A stretch of DNA of 64,000 nt from Bacteroidota bacterium (GCA_029237825.1 JAQZBQ010000002.1:476820-540819), one strand, 5' to 3'. Positions 53,209 through 62,136 are shown, counted from the stretch's first letter. The notes: a model not told the origin generated them from the letters alone. Program-made: numbers and translations.

Positions 53209-53640
53209 ATGAAGAAGCCTATCAAGCAAAAAAAAGTAGCCTTTAAGCATAAAATTGCGATGTTGATTGACGATAATGACCTTGATAATATGATTAATCA
53301 AAAGATTCTTGAGGCCAATGCTTTTGCAGAAATTATCTATGTAAATTCCAGTTCAATGAGCGCCCTTGAGTTCCTTAAAAATCTTGAAGCAAGTGGTTCT
53401 TCGTCGCAGCATTTGTTGCCGGATTATATATTTGTCGATTTGAATATGCCAATAATTGATGGTGTTCAGTTTATCGACATGTTTTATAAGAACAATAAAC
53501 CCCTGCTCAGTAAATGTAAATTAGCGGTGCTTACGTCATCAATTAATCCTAATGATAAGGTGAAAGTAAGTAATGTTGACCCACAAATCCCATTCATTAA
53601 CAAGCCTTTGACCAGTGAAATACTTTCCGGCTTAAATTAA
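53209..53640 (+). CDS. Orphan single-domain response regulator
   Basis: 143 aa: a 15-residue basic N-terminal extension, then a complete receiver domain. Acidic pocket is LIDDND, the phospho-acceptor Asp is in YIFVDLNMPIIDG, the Thr/Ser switch is LAVLTSS and the conserved Lys is in FINKPLT. No output domain follows, so it acts as a stand-alone switch or phosphotransfer intermediate. No kinase is adjacent; the nearest is the ATPase-less sensor about 3.5 kb away. The stop overlaps the convergent 473-aa gene by four bases. Confidence 0.93.
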   Translation: MKKPIKQKKVAFKHKIAMLIDDNDLDNMINQKILEANAFAEIIYVNSSSMSALEFLKNLEASGSSSQHLLPDYIFVDLNMPIIDGVQFIDMFYKNNKPLLSKCKLAVLTSSINPNDKVKVSNVDPQIPFINKPLTSEILSGLN

Positions 53641-55058
53641 TTTTTTTTCAGAGACGTGATGGTTTCAATATCGTGTTGAAGGTGCTGAAGCACTTTTCTT
53701 TCGCTGAAATTATAAAAGTTAAATTGTTCCAGCAGAGTAGCCTGTTTAGTCAGGTAGGCGGGAGTTTTTTTCTCGGTGAGCAAAGCGGTAATGAGTTTTA
53801 TAAACGTTTTTACATTGTTGTATTTGGAAAATTCCTCTGAACCATTCACTTTTCGCGAAAGATTTTTCAAGACGTTTCCAGCCACTTCAAACTCTTTCTT
53901 TCTGTAATAAAAATAAGCTAATGTCAGTTTTATTTCAAACTCCATGTGAGGAAAGTTAACAAAACTTGACTTTTCAATAATTTTATTCAGGATGGCGATA
54001 GCTTCTTTTATTTGGCCGCCATAATAGTTTTTCAGGGCATCGTAAAACCGGAAAGCCACAGTCGAATAAAAATCATAATTGTCAAAATAGTGGTCGTGTT
54101 TTTCTTCTGTAAGTTCTTTCACTCTGCCAAACCGTACTAAAATTTCAACTTTTGAAAATAGAAATTTTAAAGCGAGGCAATAATTTCCATAAAGCAGCCA
54201 CTTTTGAGATTGCGCATTAACCAAATCGAGATAGGGAAGACACTTTTTAATCTGGTTGATACTTTTATAATATTCAAATTTAAAGAAAGCCAGTAGAAGC
54301 TTATGCTGTTCAACCTGTTTATCTTCGGGATATTGATTAATAATTGTTTCCGATTTTTGGATAATGTCCTCAACGGGATCTTCTTCAGCCAATTCAACCC
54401 GTGTAAAGAGAAGCATCTGAATGAGGATGGAATTCAGGATCAATTCAATTTTATGGGACTTATTTAACGCGTGAATATTTTTAATTTCATTTTTTAAAAG
54501 AACAAGAATATCAAGTTCAGATGAGGCATTGGAAAAAAAGTAATTTGCAAGGTGTTTATTAAAACTAAACAACAAGTCATCCGCTTTCTCTAAAGAGATT
54601 GAAAAGGCTACCTGTTTATTGTAAAGTTGTGAATAGATGTATTGTTTGTCTGAGTAATGATACGCTTTTTTTAGTGCGCTGTATATAGCAGTTAGGTTTG
54701 CTGGATCGTTGAGCTGAATGTACTTTTTTTCAATTTCATGAAGCATTGCAATGGCTGTATCCCTTGGGAATTCGGTCAGATATTGATTGAAGTTCTCAAT
54801 GCTTTTCTGATCGCTGTTTTTGGAATTATTATGATTGTCTATGAGGTATTTTTGTGTTTTATCAAACAGCCTTGATTTTAATACATATAACGCGTTTTCA
54901 TTACAATTCAAAATCTCTAAAAGATTAGCTGTGCTGTTTGTGCGGTAATAGCGTAATAGCGTTAGAAATTTGTCTGAATGCGTTTTGATTAAGGATTCCT
55001 CTAGTTCTTTGTATTTTTCCTGATCTAATTGTAGAATGATTCTCTTTAATTTGTCCAT
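53637..55058 (-). CDS. Hypothetical helical-repeat (TPR-like) protein
   Basis: 473 aa, no signal peptide, no membrane helix, almost entirely alpha-helical. Repeated helix pairs with TPR-like spacing (for example FRFYDALKNYYGGQIKEAIAILNKI and LTLAYFYYRKKEFEVAGNVLKNL) fill about residues 130-440, but no strict TPR consensus can be traced throughout. The N-terminus (DKLKRIILQLDQEKYKELEESL) is charged. The convergent response regulator overlaps its stop by four bases. Probable cytosolic scaffold; partner unknown. Confidence 0.75.
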   Translation of the reverse strand: MDKLKRIILQLDQEKYKELEESLIKTHSDKFLTLLRYYRTNSTANLLEILNCNENALYVLKSRLFDKTQKYLIDNHNNSKNSDQKSIENFNQYLTEFPRDTAIAMLHEIEKKYIQLNDPANLTAIYSALKKAYHYSDKQYIYSQLYNKQVAFSISLEKADDLLFSFNKHLANYFFSNASSELDILVLLKNEIKNIHALNKSHKIELILNSILIQMLLFTRVELAEEDPVEDIIQKSETIINQYPEDKQVEQHKLLLAFFKFEYYKSINQIKKCLPYLDLVNAQSQKWLLYGNYCLALKFLFSKVEILVRFGRVKELTEEKHDHYFDNYDFYSTVAFRFYDALKNYYGGQIKEAIAILNKIIEKSSFVNFPHMEFEIKLTLAYFYYRKKEFEVAGNVLKNLSRKVNGSEEFSKYNNVKTFIKLITALLTEKKTPAYLTKQATLLEQFNFYNFSERKVLQHLQHDIETITSLKKN

Positions 55059-55177
55059 AAACCAATCATAATTTATTTAAATATAGGAAAAATAATTTAA
55101 GCGGATCTTAATTAACTCCAATTCTAAATTATGCGGTCTTATATAATGAATTGTGGTGTTTTGGAAAAGGTGTAAGC

Positions 55178-55684
55178 TTAATTTAATTGGCAAGGTTGGT
55201 TGTTTGATTGAATTTGCAGAAGCCATTTCATTGCTTCTTCTCTTTTTTTAAACAGTTCAATCGGGTAGAGTGGTTTATGAAATACCTTAAAGAAATGCAT
55301 AGTAAGGCGGTTTGCCAGGTTGGTTGAAAAATAGGCTGAGCCGAGTTTGTTGGAACAGTTTTCTGGCAATGCCATAAATCTCAGGGCCTCGTCTTCAATA
55401 TAAAAGTAATTAGTAGCGTCTACCAAGGCAAAATGTTTTTCATCATTTGTAATTTTTTCAATTGCAAGGCATAATGCTTTTGCTTTTTCAACGGTTATTG
55501 AAATGTCTTCCAAAATTTTAACATGTAGAAGGCGGCATTCTTTATTATAGAACAAGTTCGCAACTTCTGTTTTAATGGTGTTCATACAGGAGGGATTTGT
55601 GGGTTCTTCCAGCGCCGCAGTCTTGGTGCCAACAATTGTCCTGTTGGGGACTTTATGAATATTTAAATTTAATTTTAGGAGCAT
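55178..55684 (-). CDS. DUF7793-like (STAS/SEC14-like) small protein
   Basis: Up to 168 aa; an internal ATG at 55585 would give 135 aa, closer to the usual size of this family. Conserved-looking features are the HFALVDATNYFYIEDEALRFM segment, the LANRLTMHFFKVFHKPLYPIELF segment, and the EEAMKWLL end, which together match small STAS/SEC14-like proteins common in Bacteroidota. Soluble. The long form begins only 20 bp after the preceding outer-membrane-type gene, favouring co-transcription. Function unknown; often found near signalling genes. Confidence 0.65.
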   Translation of the reverse strand: MLLKLNLNIHKVPNRTIVGTKTAALEEPTNPSCMNTIKTEVANLFYNKECRLLHVKILEDISITVEKAKALCLAIEKITNDEKHFALVDATNYFYIEDEALRFMALPENCSNKLGSAYFSTNLANRLTMHFFKVFHKPLYPIELFKKREEAMKWLLQIQSNNQPCQLN

Positions 55685-55704
55685 TTTATTTTTTATTTAG
55701 GAAT

Positions 55705-56373
55705 TTATTTGCGGAATTGGTTTAGGCGTAGTGCGGTTTCAAGCATTAAAACTGGTGCAGAACGTTCATTATAAAGACCATTGATATAATTTATATGGTA
55801 GTAGGTGCCAAATCCAATGCTGGAAGACCACACCAGTTTGTTCGTTAATTTTGTATTTATCCCGAAACCGGCAAATATTTCAGCTGTTGAAAGTTGGTAA
55901 CGTGAATAATCGATCCTGTAATCGTTTTGTTTTGCCGCAGCCTCTTCAATTTTTACAGCTTTGTAACTCATGCGTGCACGGTTTAAATATTGCGCCTGTA
56001 TAAATGTGAATAATTGAACCCTTTTGCATTCATCCATTTCCCGGTCATTTGAACCGTCAATAGAGAAAAATTCCTGTCCGGTTAAAATCCTGGCATATCG
56101 GATATTAGCTCCACAAACCTCTTCATGTCTTTTTTGAATGACAGGCCCTAAAGCAATATGGTTTTTGCCATTGTATAGGCTTAAATTTGCACTGTACATT
56201 GCGCCGTGTGAGTTACCAGACAAGTGTGTCCCGATGCCCATTCCAAGCCGGTATCCTGAATTTAGATTTTGCGAGATTAAAGTTTGAGTAAGTATGAAGA
56301 AAAAGATCACGCTCCATTTTCTCTTAATGCTTTTAGTAACATTTGTGTTTTGGTGAGTAGTAGTTGTTTCCAT
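55705..56373 (-). CDS. Secreted/outer-membrane hypothetical protein
   Basis: 222 aa. A 19-residue polar n-region precedes the hydrophobic core WSVIFFFILTQTLIS, an unusually long n-region for a signal peptide. The mature part has alternating beta-strand patterns (GYRLGMGIGTHLSG, SSIGFGTYYHINY) as in small outer-membrane barrels. The protein ends LRLNQFRK, not in a terminal Phe, so the barrel assignment is moderate. Adjacent to the DUF7793-like gene (20 bp). Confidence 0.65.
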   Translation of the reverse strand: METTTTHQNTNVTKSIKRKWSVIFFFILTQTLISQNLNSGYRLGMGIGTHLSGNSHGAMYSANLSLYNGKNHIALGPVIQKRHEEVCGANIRYARILTGQEFFSIDGSNDREMDECKRVQLFTFIQAQYLNRARMSYKAVKIEEAAAKQNDYRIDYSRYQLSTAEIFAGFGINTKLTNKLVWSSSIGFGTYYHINYINGLYNERSAPVLMLETALRLNQFRK

Positions 56374-56561
56374 AATGCTTAAATTTTTTCCAAAGATCCA
56401 TACTTAATCATATCCTGGAGTTTCATTAATGAGTCAAGTATTGGCCATGTAAGATTTTTAATGAAAATGCATGGGCGTCAATGTTTGCTTAAGAGTAAAA
56501 GCTATTGCATTCCCGCAATTTTACAGTCATCTATGCTTAAGGAAGGATGTTTTGGGCAAAT

Positions 56562-56585
56562 AAAAAGGGGCGCAATTTGCGCCCC
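56562..56585 (-). terminator. Terminator downstream of maf
   Basis: GGGGCGCAA (56567-56575) and TTGCGCCCC (56577-56585) form a perfect GC-rich palindrome, followed on the minus strand by TTTTTATTT. It is 26 bases past the maf stop. Confidence 0.88.
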
Positions 56586-56611
56586 GCTATATTTCAAAAA
56601 AAAAGGAATTA

Positions 56612-57205
56612 TTAGAATTTTATGAGTTCTTCGTACAATTCTTTCACGGGTAAACCCATTACGTTATAAAAGCTGCCTTCAATTTTGTCGATCCCAATAT
56701 ATCCTAGCCAATCCTGCACGCCATAACCACCGGCTTTATCATACGGACTATAATTGGTGAGATAATATTCAATTTCTTCATTTTTCAATTTTTTAAAGTA
56801 GACTTTACTCACATCATAAAAGGTTGTTTGCTTATTCCCACTCTTCAAACACACGCCTGTATAAACTTCATGCATTTTACCGCTTAGCGCTTCAAGCATT
56901 TTTTTACCTTCTACAAAGTTAGCGGGTTTATTAAATACTTTGCCATCACACCATACTATTGTATCTGCGGTTATAAGTATGTCTGTTTCAGATAAATCAT
57001 CCTCGTATGCATCTGCTTTTTTCTCTGCAAGAAACAGGGGAATTTCCTCGGCAATAAGGTCAACAGGAAAAGACTCATCGGCGTTTATCGGTTTATTCAG
57101 GAAATTAAACCCAAGACTTTTCAATAGTTCCTGTCTACGTGGTGAGTTTGAACCAAGTATGAGTTGGTATGGAAATTCTTTGATGCATTGTTCTACACTA
57201 TTCAT
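56612..57205 (-). CDS. maf: Maf-type nucleoside triphosphate pyrophosphatase
   Basis: 197 aa. The family start LILGSNSPRRQELLKSLGF near residue 15, NADESFP, and the catalytic-site motif ITADTIVWCDG with the two Asp ligands are present; ends with the VMGLPVKEL block. Maf proteins hydrolyse non-canonical nucleotides (for example dTTP/UTP, or m7GTP in one subgroup) and restrain septation. In this window it precedes, on the mRNA, nothing in the same operon; a UbiA gene lies 51 bp upstream on the same strand, and that pair is common in Bacteroidota. Confidence 0.93.
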   Translation of the reverse strand: MNSVEQCIKEFPYQLILGSNSPRRQELLKSLGFNFLNKPINADESFPVDLIAEEIPLFLAEKKADAYEDDLSETDILITADTIVWCDGKVFNKPANFVEGKKMLEALSGKMHEVYTGVCLKSGNKQTTFYDVSKVYFKKLKNEEIEYYLTNYSPYDKAGGYGVQDWLGYIGIDKIEGSFYNVMGLPVKELYEELIKF

Positions 57206-57256
57206 TAGGCCAGGTCGTTTTATTTTCGGGGTTATGATGCTCTTTTTTTAATTGAT

Positions 57257-58207
57257 TTATTTGAATACATGTTTTATTACAAAAGTAAAGGCAATTCCCA
57301 AAAGCATTGTAAATTTAAGCAATAAGCTCGCTATTTTAAAATCTCTGCTCGTTTTCGCTCGGATTGTTAGAAAGAGTAATATTATTAGTGGCAAAACAAC
57401 TAAAAAAAGAATGTAATAGACACCAATATGTAGCTTTTCAGCATACAACTTCACTGCTGCTATTAGCAAAAGTCCGACGGTAATCACAATTAAAAAAAAT
57501 GTTACGACTTTGCTTGTAATTATTCCCCAAACAATTGGCATTGTTTTGCATCCGGTTTGTATGTCACCTCTGTAATCTTCCATGTCTTTAATAACTTCTC
57601 TCGAAAATGAAGTTAAAAAGGCAAATGCTGAATATCCAAATACAATAATTATTAATGTTCTTAAGAAATCTCCAAACATTAAATTAACTAAGGAATCAAG
57701 GCTGCCAAGTAAATAATATTCATAAACTAAAGGCATAAGGGGAATGGTAGCAGTTAAAAGTGATACTACAAAATTGCCTACTAACAACTGTTTCTTAAAA
57801 TTTGTTGAATAAAACCATAATAACAGGATACTCAAAATCTGAATGAGTATGAGTTTTAAACTATTACATTTTACTGCAAGGTAAAAGCCAAGTGCCAGGC
57901 CAATTAAGTTAAATAAGATGTGTAGAATCATTGCCCAGCGGCGCTTAATCACAACATCTATAACAACCGTTTCAGGCCTGTTTATTTTGTCGGTTTTAAC
58001 ATCAAAATAGTCGTTAATGATATAACCGGCCGCTGCTATTAATAATGTACTTAATAAGGAAATAGAAAACAGTGATGTTGTAAATTTAGAAAATTCATTT
58101 ACCGGGGAAAATACGAGGTATTTGATGCACAGTTGTGTAATTGCAATAATAACTAAATTCTCAACGCGAATTAGTTTTAGAAAAGCTATGACGGGGTTTC
58201 TAATCAT
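57257..58207 (-). CDS. UbiA-superfamily prenyltransferase (GGGP synthase-like)
   Basis: 316 aa, about eight or nine membrane helices. Aspartate-rich motif 1 is INDYFDVKTDKIN (about residues 65-78) and motif 2 DMEDYRGDIQTG (about residues 211-222), which bind the prenyl diphosphate via Mg. The order and spacing resemble the geranylgeranylglycerol-phosphate geranylgeranyltransferase branch of UbiA, which many Bacteroidota carry next to maf. The true substrate in bacteria is not settled; menaquinone or carotenoid-type acceptors are alternatives. It starts 49 bp before the TPMT gene, divergently. Confidence 0.88.
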   Translation of the reverse strand: MIRNPVIAFLKLIRVENLVIIAITQLCIKYLVFSPVNEFSKFTTSLFSISLLSTLLIAAAGYIINDYFDVKTDKINRPETVVIDVVIKRRWAMILHILFNLIGLALGFYLAVKCNSLKLILIQILSILLLWFYSTNFKKQLLVGNFVVSLLTATIPLMPLVYEYYLLGSLDSLVNLMFGDFLRTLIIIVFGYSAFAFLTSFSREVIKDMEDYRGDIQTGCKTMPIVWGIITSKVVTFFLIVITVGLLLIAAVKLYAEKLHIGVYYILFLVVLPLIILLFLTIRAKTSRDFKIASLLLKFTMLLGIAFTFVIKHVFK

Positions 58208-58236
58208 TAACGATAGAAAGTTAACAAATAAAAAGG

Positions 58237-58244
58237 TATTTTTA
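58237..58244 (+). promoter_or_regulatory. Near-consensus -7 box of the TPMT-family gene
   Basis: TATTTTTA, one base off TAnnTTTG, ending 12 bases before TTG 58257. It supports the downstream start, since a start at 58188 would place the promoter inside the gene. Confidence 0.4.
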
Positions 58245-58256
58245 GCTAAAAAAAAG

Positions 58257-58856
58257 TTGGAAGATTTAAGCGCAGACTATTGGAATAACCGTTACTTAAC
58301 CAATAATTTCGGATGGGATGTTGGATATCCGTCTACACCATTAAGCGAGTATTTTCAACAGTTAACAGACAAAAACCTTTCTATTTTGATTCCGGGAGCG
58401 GGGAATAGTTACGAGGCACAATTGTTATTTGAATTAGGTTTTACAAACGTGTATGTGTTAGATTTTGCCGAAAAACCATTAGAGGATTTTAAACTGCGTG
58501 TGCCGGATTTTCCTGAGAGTCAATTGATTCAAACTGATTTTTTTAATTATACCGGGCATTTCGACTTAATAATTGAACAGACGTTTTTCTGTGCGCTTCA
58601 CCCTGAATTGAGGGGAGCCTATACAGAACACATGTATCGGTTACTGAAACCTCAGGGAGAATTTGTTGGGCTTTTATTTAATGATCCTTTGAATACAGAT
58701 AAACCACCATTTGGTGGTAGCGAAATGGAGTACCGTAAATTATTCAGCAAACTTTTTAATATTATAATCATGGCTCCCTGTTACAATTCGATAAAACCCC
58801 GATCAGGAAAGGAATTGTTTGTAATCATGCAACCTAAAGCTGAATTGTTGGGATAG
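58257..58856 (+). CDS. TPMT-family AdoMet-dependent methyltransferase
   Basis: 199 aa from TTG 58257. The product then opens EDLSADYWNNRYLTNNFGWDVGYPS, exactly where family members normally begin; starts at ATG 58188 or TTG 58122 add unrelated residues and overlap the divergent UbiA gene. AdoMet loop LIPGAGNSYEAQLLFELGF, then YVLDFAEKPLEDF, and a catalytic-region FDLIIEQTFFCALHPELR. The family methylates thiols, halides or similar nucleophiles (thiopurine S-methyltransferase, thiol methyltransferase); substrate unknown. Confidence 0.87.
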   Translation: MEDLSADYWNNRYLTNNFGWDVGYPSTPLSEYFQQLTDKNLSILIPGAGNSYEAQLLFELGFTNVYVLDFAEKPLEDFKLRVPDFPESQLIQTDFFNYTGHFDLIIEQTFFCALHPELRGAYTEHMYRLLKPQGEFVGLLFNDPLNTDKPPFGGSEMEYRKLFSKLFNIIIMAPCYNSIKPRSGKELFVIMQPKAELLG

Positions 58857-58864
58857 ATTATTAT

Positions 58865-58872
58865 TAAATTTG
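58865..58872 (+). promoter_or_regulatory. -7 box of the small membrane protein gene at 58890
   Basis: TAAATTTG, an exact TAnnTTTG, 17 bases ahead of TTG 58890. Confidence 0.5.
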
Positions 58873-58889
58873 ATTTCAAAAGCAATTAA

Positions 58890-59441
58890 TTGAACGAACC
58901 GGAACGGATATTTGATGAAAAACAATACATGGGTCATAACAGACTTAGTATAATCTGGCGAACAGTCATCGCATTATTTTGTTTTGTAGGGTATTATTGG
59001 AGCGAGAACCCGAAACCAGTTCAGGTAGCAATTTTTAAAATCGGACATTATCCTGCGCTCGATATCCCCAATTCAGGAAAAATTTTTTTCTTACTCGGTT
59101 TATTAATTCTGATGTTTTCCGCCATGTTAACGTTTATATTGCATACTCATACCCAGGTGTATTCTAACTATATTCTGATTGATGGATTTTGGACTGCACG
59201 ACGCGTGAAAATCAATCTTGAAACAATCACTCACATCCGAAAGAGTAAATACAAAAAGCACATCTTCAGGCGTGCCGTTTATAATTTACATAGCCGGGGT
59301 ATAATCCGGTTCTTTACCAGTGGTAATGAATTTGTTGAGTTAAAAGACCGGAACGGTTTTACCTATCGGATTGGAACTCAAAAGGCACCTGAGCTGTACC
59401 AGGTATTGCGGAAGCAACTTACAGAAATACACAGTAATTAA
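58890..59441 (+). CDS. Hypothetical two-helix membrane protein
   Basis: 183 aa from TTG 58890. Two membrane helices (about residues 22-38 and 63-84) are followed by a 100-residue soluble domain with beta-strand pattern (YILIDGFWTARRVKINLETITHIRKSK, then GIIRFFTSGNEFVELKDRNGFTYRIGTQ in part), which resembles a bacterial PH-like (bPH) domain. The stop overlaps the convergent lptD stop by four bases. No name can be given; function unknown. Confidence 0.72.
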   Translation: MNEPERIFDEKQYMGHNRLSIIWRTVIALFCFVGYYWSENPKPVQVAIFKIGHYPALDIPNSGKIFFLLGLLILMFSAMLTFILHTHTQVYSNYILIDGFWTARRVKINLETITHIRKSKYKKHIFRRAVYNLHSRGIIRFFTSGNEFVELKDRNGFTYRIGTQKAPELYQVLRKQLTEIHSN

Positions 59442-62035
59442 AAATTGTCATACCATTGCCGTTGCCGTGGTATTTTAACGTCGCTAAGCATGCTTGTTTT
59501 TAAATTTATAGTCAGGCTGTAACTTTTTCTGAATCCGAAGGGTACCCAGTCAATTCGCGCCTCCCAGCATTTTAAATCCCGATATACGTTAATACTTGTA
59601 TAGCTTAGGTTTCGGTTAGTAAAGTCATAACCACTTGTAACACCAAGCTTCCAGAATTTTGTTACTGAAACATCCCCACTAAAATTCAAAGTTTGGATAT
59701 CGGTTAATTTATTTAAGACTTTAGTATAAGTAACGTTGTAATAAATATTTAAGTTCCATGGGAGTCTTTCCTGGGCCTGCATCGTATTTGTAGCTACAGC
59801 CCCGCGTTCTGCGGCGTTGGTCAAATCTGGTTTCTTAAGTTTTGAAATAAAGGAATTAGAGCTAAAAGCGGCATTAATTGCTATGTTTCCGGTCGTAAAA
59901 TCCATCACGCGTCCGTTCTTGTTTATCAGGTATTGGCTTGTTCGGTAGCTGCGCTCATCATACGTGTTTGTAAACGGGTTTAAGAAAGGACTCGTTACTG
60001 TAGTTGAGTAATAGGGATCGAACGTTGATCCAAATACTAGGTCAAAATATTTCCAGATTTTGGTACGACCCGTCATTGAAATCAGACTCATTTTAAAACT
60101 ATCAGCGGCAAAATTATACGAACCGGCCAAACTTAAATTCTGTAAAATAGCCACCTTATTAAATACAAAACCCGTATCTGTTTTTTTTCTAAATTTTCCT
60201 TCGATGTTATTATTAAGATTTACGCTTAAACTATTTTGGCTCCCCTGGGCCGGTCCACCAAAGAGGTTATTCTCAAAAATCGAATATTTATGTTTATAGC
60301 GGTAGGTTGTGTCACTTATTACATCCTTCCAGAAACCGAATTGTTCTTCACCAAAATCCGGACGATACGTATATGCTAAACTCGGAATTAATAAATGCCT
60401 GATTTGTTTTACACGCTTGGATTTAAAAAGGTAATCCATGAAAACTTTTGTTGAAAGTGATGTGTTGAAGTTAGCGTCGTAACCGGTTTTAAAATTTTGA
60501 TCAGTAGTTCGGATAATTCGGTTAGTTGTTTCATCCAAAGCTTTGCTTGTTGTTTTAGTATACATAACGGCGCTTAAATTTAAAGCGGGAGTCAGTGTGA
60601 AATATTTTAAAAGTGTAATGTTGGTGGAGATTGGTAGTGAATGCCGGAACCCATATTTCAGACTATCTCCAATATTTCCTTTAAAAATGGAGGTGTCTGC
60701 GCCTGAAAGCGTATTCCGTGCTTCAAACAAATAACTAATGCCAATTTTGTCAATCGGATTTTGTTTCACCCGGCTTTCTTTCTTAAAGGGATAAAAGCGG
60801 TTCACATTAAAAGTTAACTCTGGAAATGAAATATTCATGAGTTTGGTTTGGGTGTTCTGATCGTGCCTAGCGTTTAAACTTAAACTTCCGATCTGGAATG
60901 TTTTAGTGAAATTAATATTCGATTGAAAGGTGTTGGTTAAATATTGACCGGTATTAAGGGCATTAAATTTATTGTATTTAGAGGTTCGGATATTCACATC
61001 ACTGCTAAAACGAACGGTAGGATTATTTTTCTGATCCTGGAAATGACGCCAATTAATGGAAATATCACGTTGTTTGGAATATAAGGCAGGTATTTCCCTT
61101 TCTCCATTTCTGAACTCGGAGTATCCGAGTGAGAGTGCTCCGTTAAACTTGTAATTTACCATGTAATTGTTGGTGGTTCGAAGTCCCCAGCTTCCATTGG
61201 TATAAATGTCTCCGCGTATGGTCATATCGGTTTTATCATTTATTCCCCAGTAAAAACCACCTTCCTTCAGGTAGAATCCAAGCGCGTCGCTGTTTCCATA
61301 AAATGGGATTAAAATTCCTGAATGGCGTTTTTTCGTATTTGGAAAAAATCCAAAAGGCAAACCAAGTGGTGTTGGAACACCCGCAACTTCCAAATACATC
61401 GGTCCGGTAACAATTTTATCATCCGGAATTATCTTTGCTCTTTTTGCCCGGAATATTGTTCGTGAATCTTCATACTGACACGGAATACATTTTAAATCCT
61501 TCATGTAAACCACGTTATTACTGTCTTTTTTTACCTCACTCCCTTTCAATAGCAAATCCCCTTCCTTGGTCATAATGTCATAAATCTTCCCCTTTTTTGT
61601 TTTGAGGTTATAAATAATTTTCCGCGCCGTTGACTCCTGTCCTTCTATTTTCATTACCGGGTTCCCGGATTGAACACCACTGCTATCTGTTTTTCCGTAT
61701 GCGGTTATTGTATTATTTTCATTATCAACTTCAATAAATTCCGCTTTCAGGTTAATGTCTTCGTATTGCACAAACCCGTCTCCAAATAAATAAATTTTTT
61801 GTCCTCTAGTCTCGTATCTTATTGAATCTCGCGCGTTATAAATGATCTTGTGCTGAAGTGGATCAACATCATCTCCTGTGTCGAGCGTATCTACCCTAAC
61901 ATTGGTCGTGCTGTCGGTTGGGGTTGGATTTTCTGAGACGCTCATTTTTTTTAAAGTGTCGGCAGGGTTCGTAACCTTTGTGTTACCCGATTTTAAATCG
62001 GTTTGTGCAAAGCTAATACGCGTACTTATTAACAA
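59438..62035 (-). CDS. lptD: LPS-assembly protein LptD (Bacteroidota type)
   Basis: About 865-878 aa. A N-terminal OstA/LptA-like beta-jellyroll (about residues 60-190, YNARDSIRYETRGQKIYLFGDGFVQYEDINLKAEFIEVDN in part) is followed by a large beta-barrel ending close to the C-terminus. It inserts LPS into the outer leaflet. A Cys pair appears in the C-IPC region (KCIPC), as in LptD disulfide sites. The TTG at 62035 leaves only a stub of signal peptide; the hydrophobic core continues upstream in frame (NPVKHIFFLLVLLLISTRISFAQ) with no ATG, GTG or TTG before the stop at 62087-62089, so ATT at 62074 is a likely start. Confidence 0.9.
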   Translation of the reverse strand: MLISTRISFAQTDLKSGNTKVTNPADTLKKMSVSENPTPTDSTTNVRVDTLDTGDDVDPLQHKIIYNARDSIRYETRGQKIYLFGDGFVQYEDINLKAEFIEVDNENNTITAYGKTDSSGVQSGNPVMKIEGQESTARKIIYNLKTKKGKIYDIMTKEGDLLLKGSEVKKDSNNVVYMKDLKCIPCQYEDSRTIFRAKRAKIIPDDKIVTGPMYLEVAGVPTPLGLPFGFFPNTKKRHSGILIPFYGNSDALGFYLKEGGFYWGINDKTDMTIRGDIYTNGSWGLRTTNNYMVNYKFNGALSLGYSEFRNGEREIPALYSKQRDISINWRHFQDQKNNPTVRFSSDVNIRTSKYNKFNALNTGQYLTNTFQSNINFTKTFQIGSLSLNARHDQNTQTKLMNISFPELTFNVNRFYPFKKESRVKQNPIDKIGISYLFEARNTLSGADTSIFKGNIGDSLKYGFRHSLPISTNITLLKYFTLTPALNLSAVMYTKTTSKALDETTNRIIRTTDQNFKTGYDANFNTSLSTKVFMDYLFKSKRVKQIRHLLIPSLAYTYRPDFGEEQFGFWKDVISDTTYRYKHKYSIFENNLFGGPAQGSQNSLSVNLNNNIEGKFRKKTDTGFVFNKVAILQNLSLAGSYNFAADSFKMSLISMTGRTKIWKYFDLVFGSTFDPYYSTTVTSPFLNPFTNTYDERSYRTSQYLINKNGRVMDFTTGNIAINAAFSSNSFISKLKKPDLTNAAERGAVATNTMQAQERLPWNLNIYYNVTYTKVLNKLTDIQTLNFSGDVSVTKFWKLGVTSGYDFTNRNLSYTSINVYRDLKCWEARIDWVPFGFRKSYSLTINLKTSMLSDVKIPRQRQWYDNF

Positions 62036-62105
62036 TAATACGAGTAAAAAAAATATATGTTTAACCGGATTAATAACGTGTCCTGACTAATTTTACCTAA
62101 ACTTA

Positions 62106-62113
62106 CAAAGCTA
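62106..62113 (-). promoter_or_regulatory. lptD -7 box
   Basis: Minus strand reads TAGCTTTG, an exact TAnnTTTG. The transcript would begin near 62099, leaving a leader that contains no ATG, GTG or TTG in the lptD frame before the signal peptide. Confidence 0.45.
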
Positions 62114-62136
62114 ACAATTACCCGATAATTGCCGGT

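Noticed and set aside
56374..56561. Possible gene between maf and the outer-membrane-like gene
   Set aside because: No ORF of useful length or RNA fold; only the maf terminator at its edge.
58122..58256. Longer N-terminus of the TPMT-like protein
   Set aside because: It overlaps the divergent UbiA gene and contains a promoter-like box; family members start at the DLSADYW segment.
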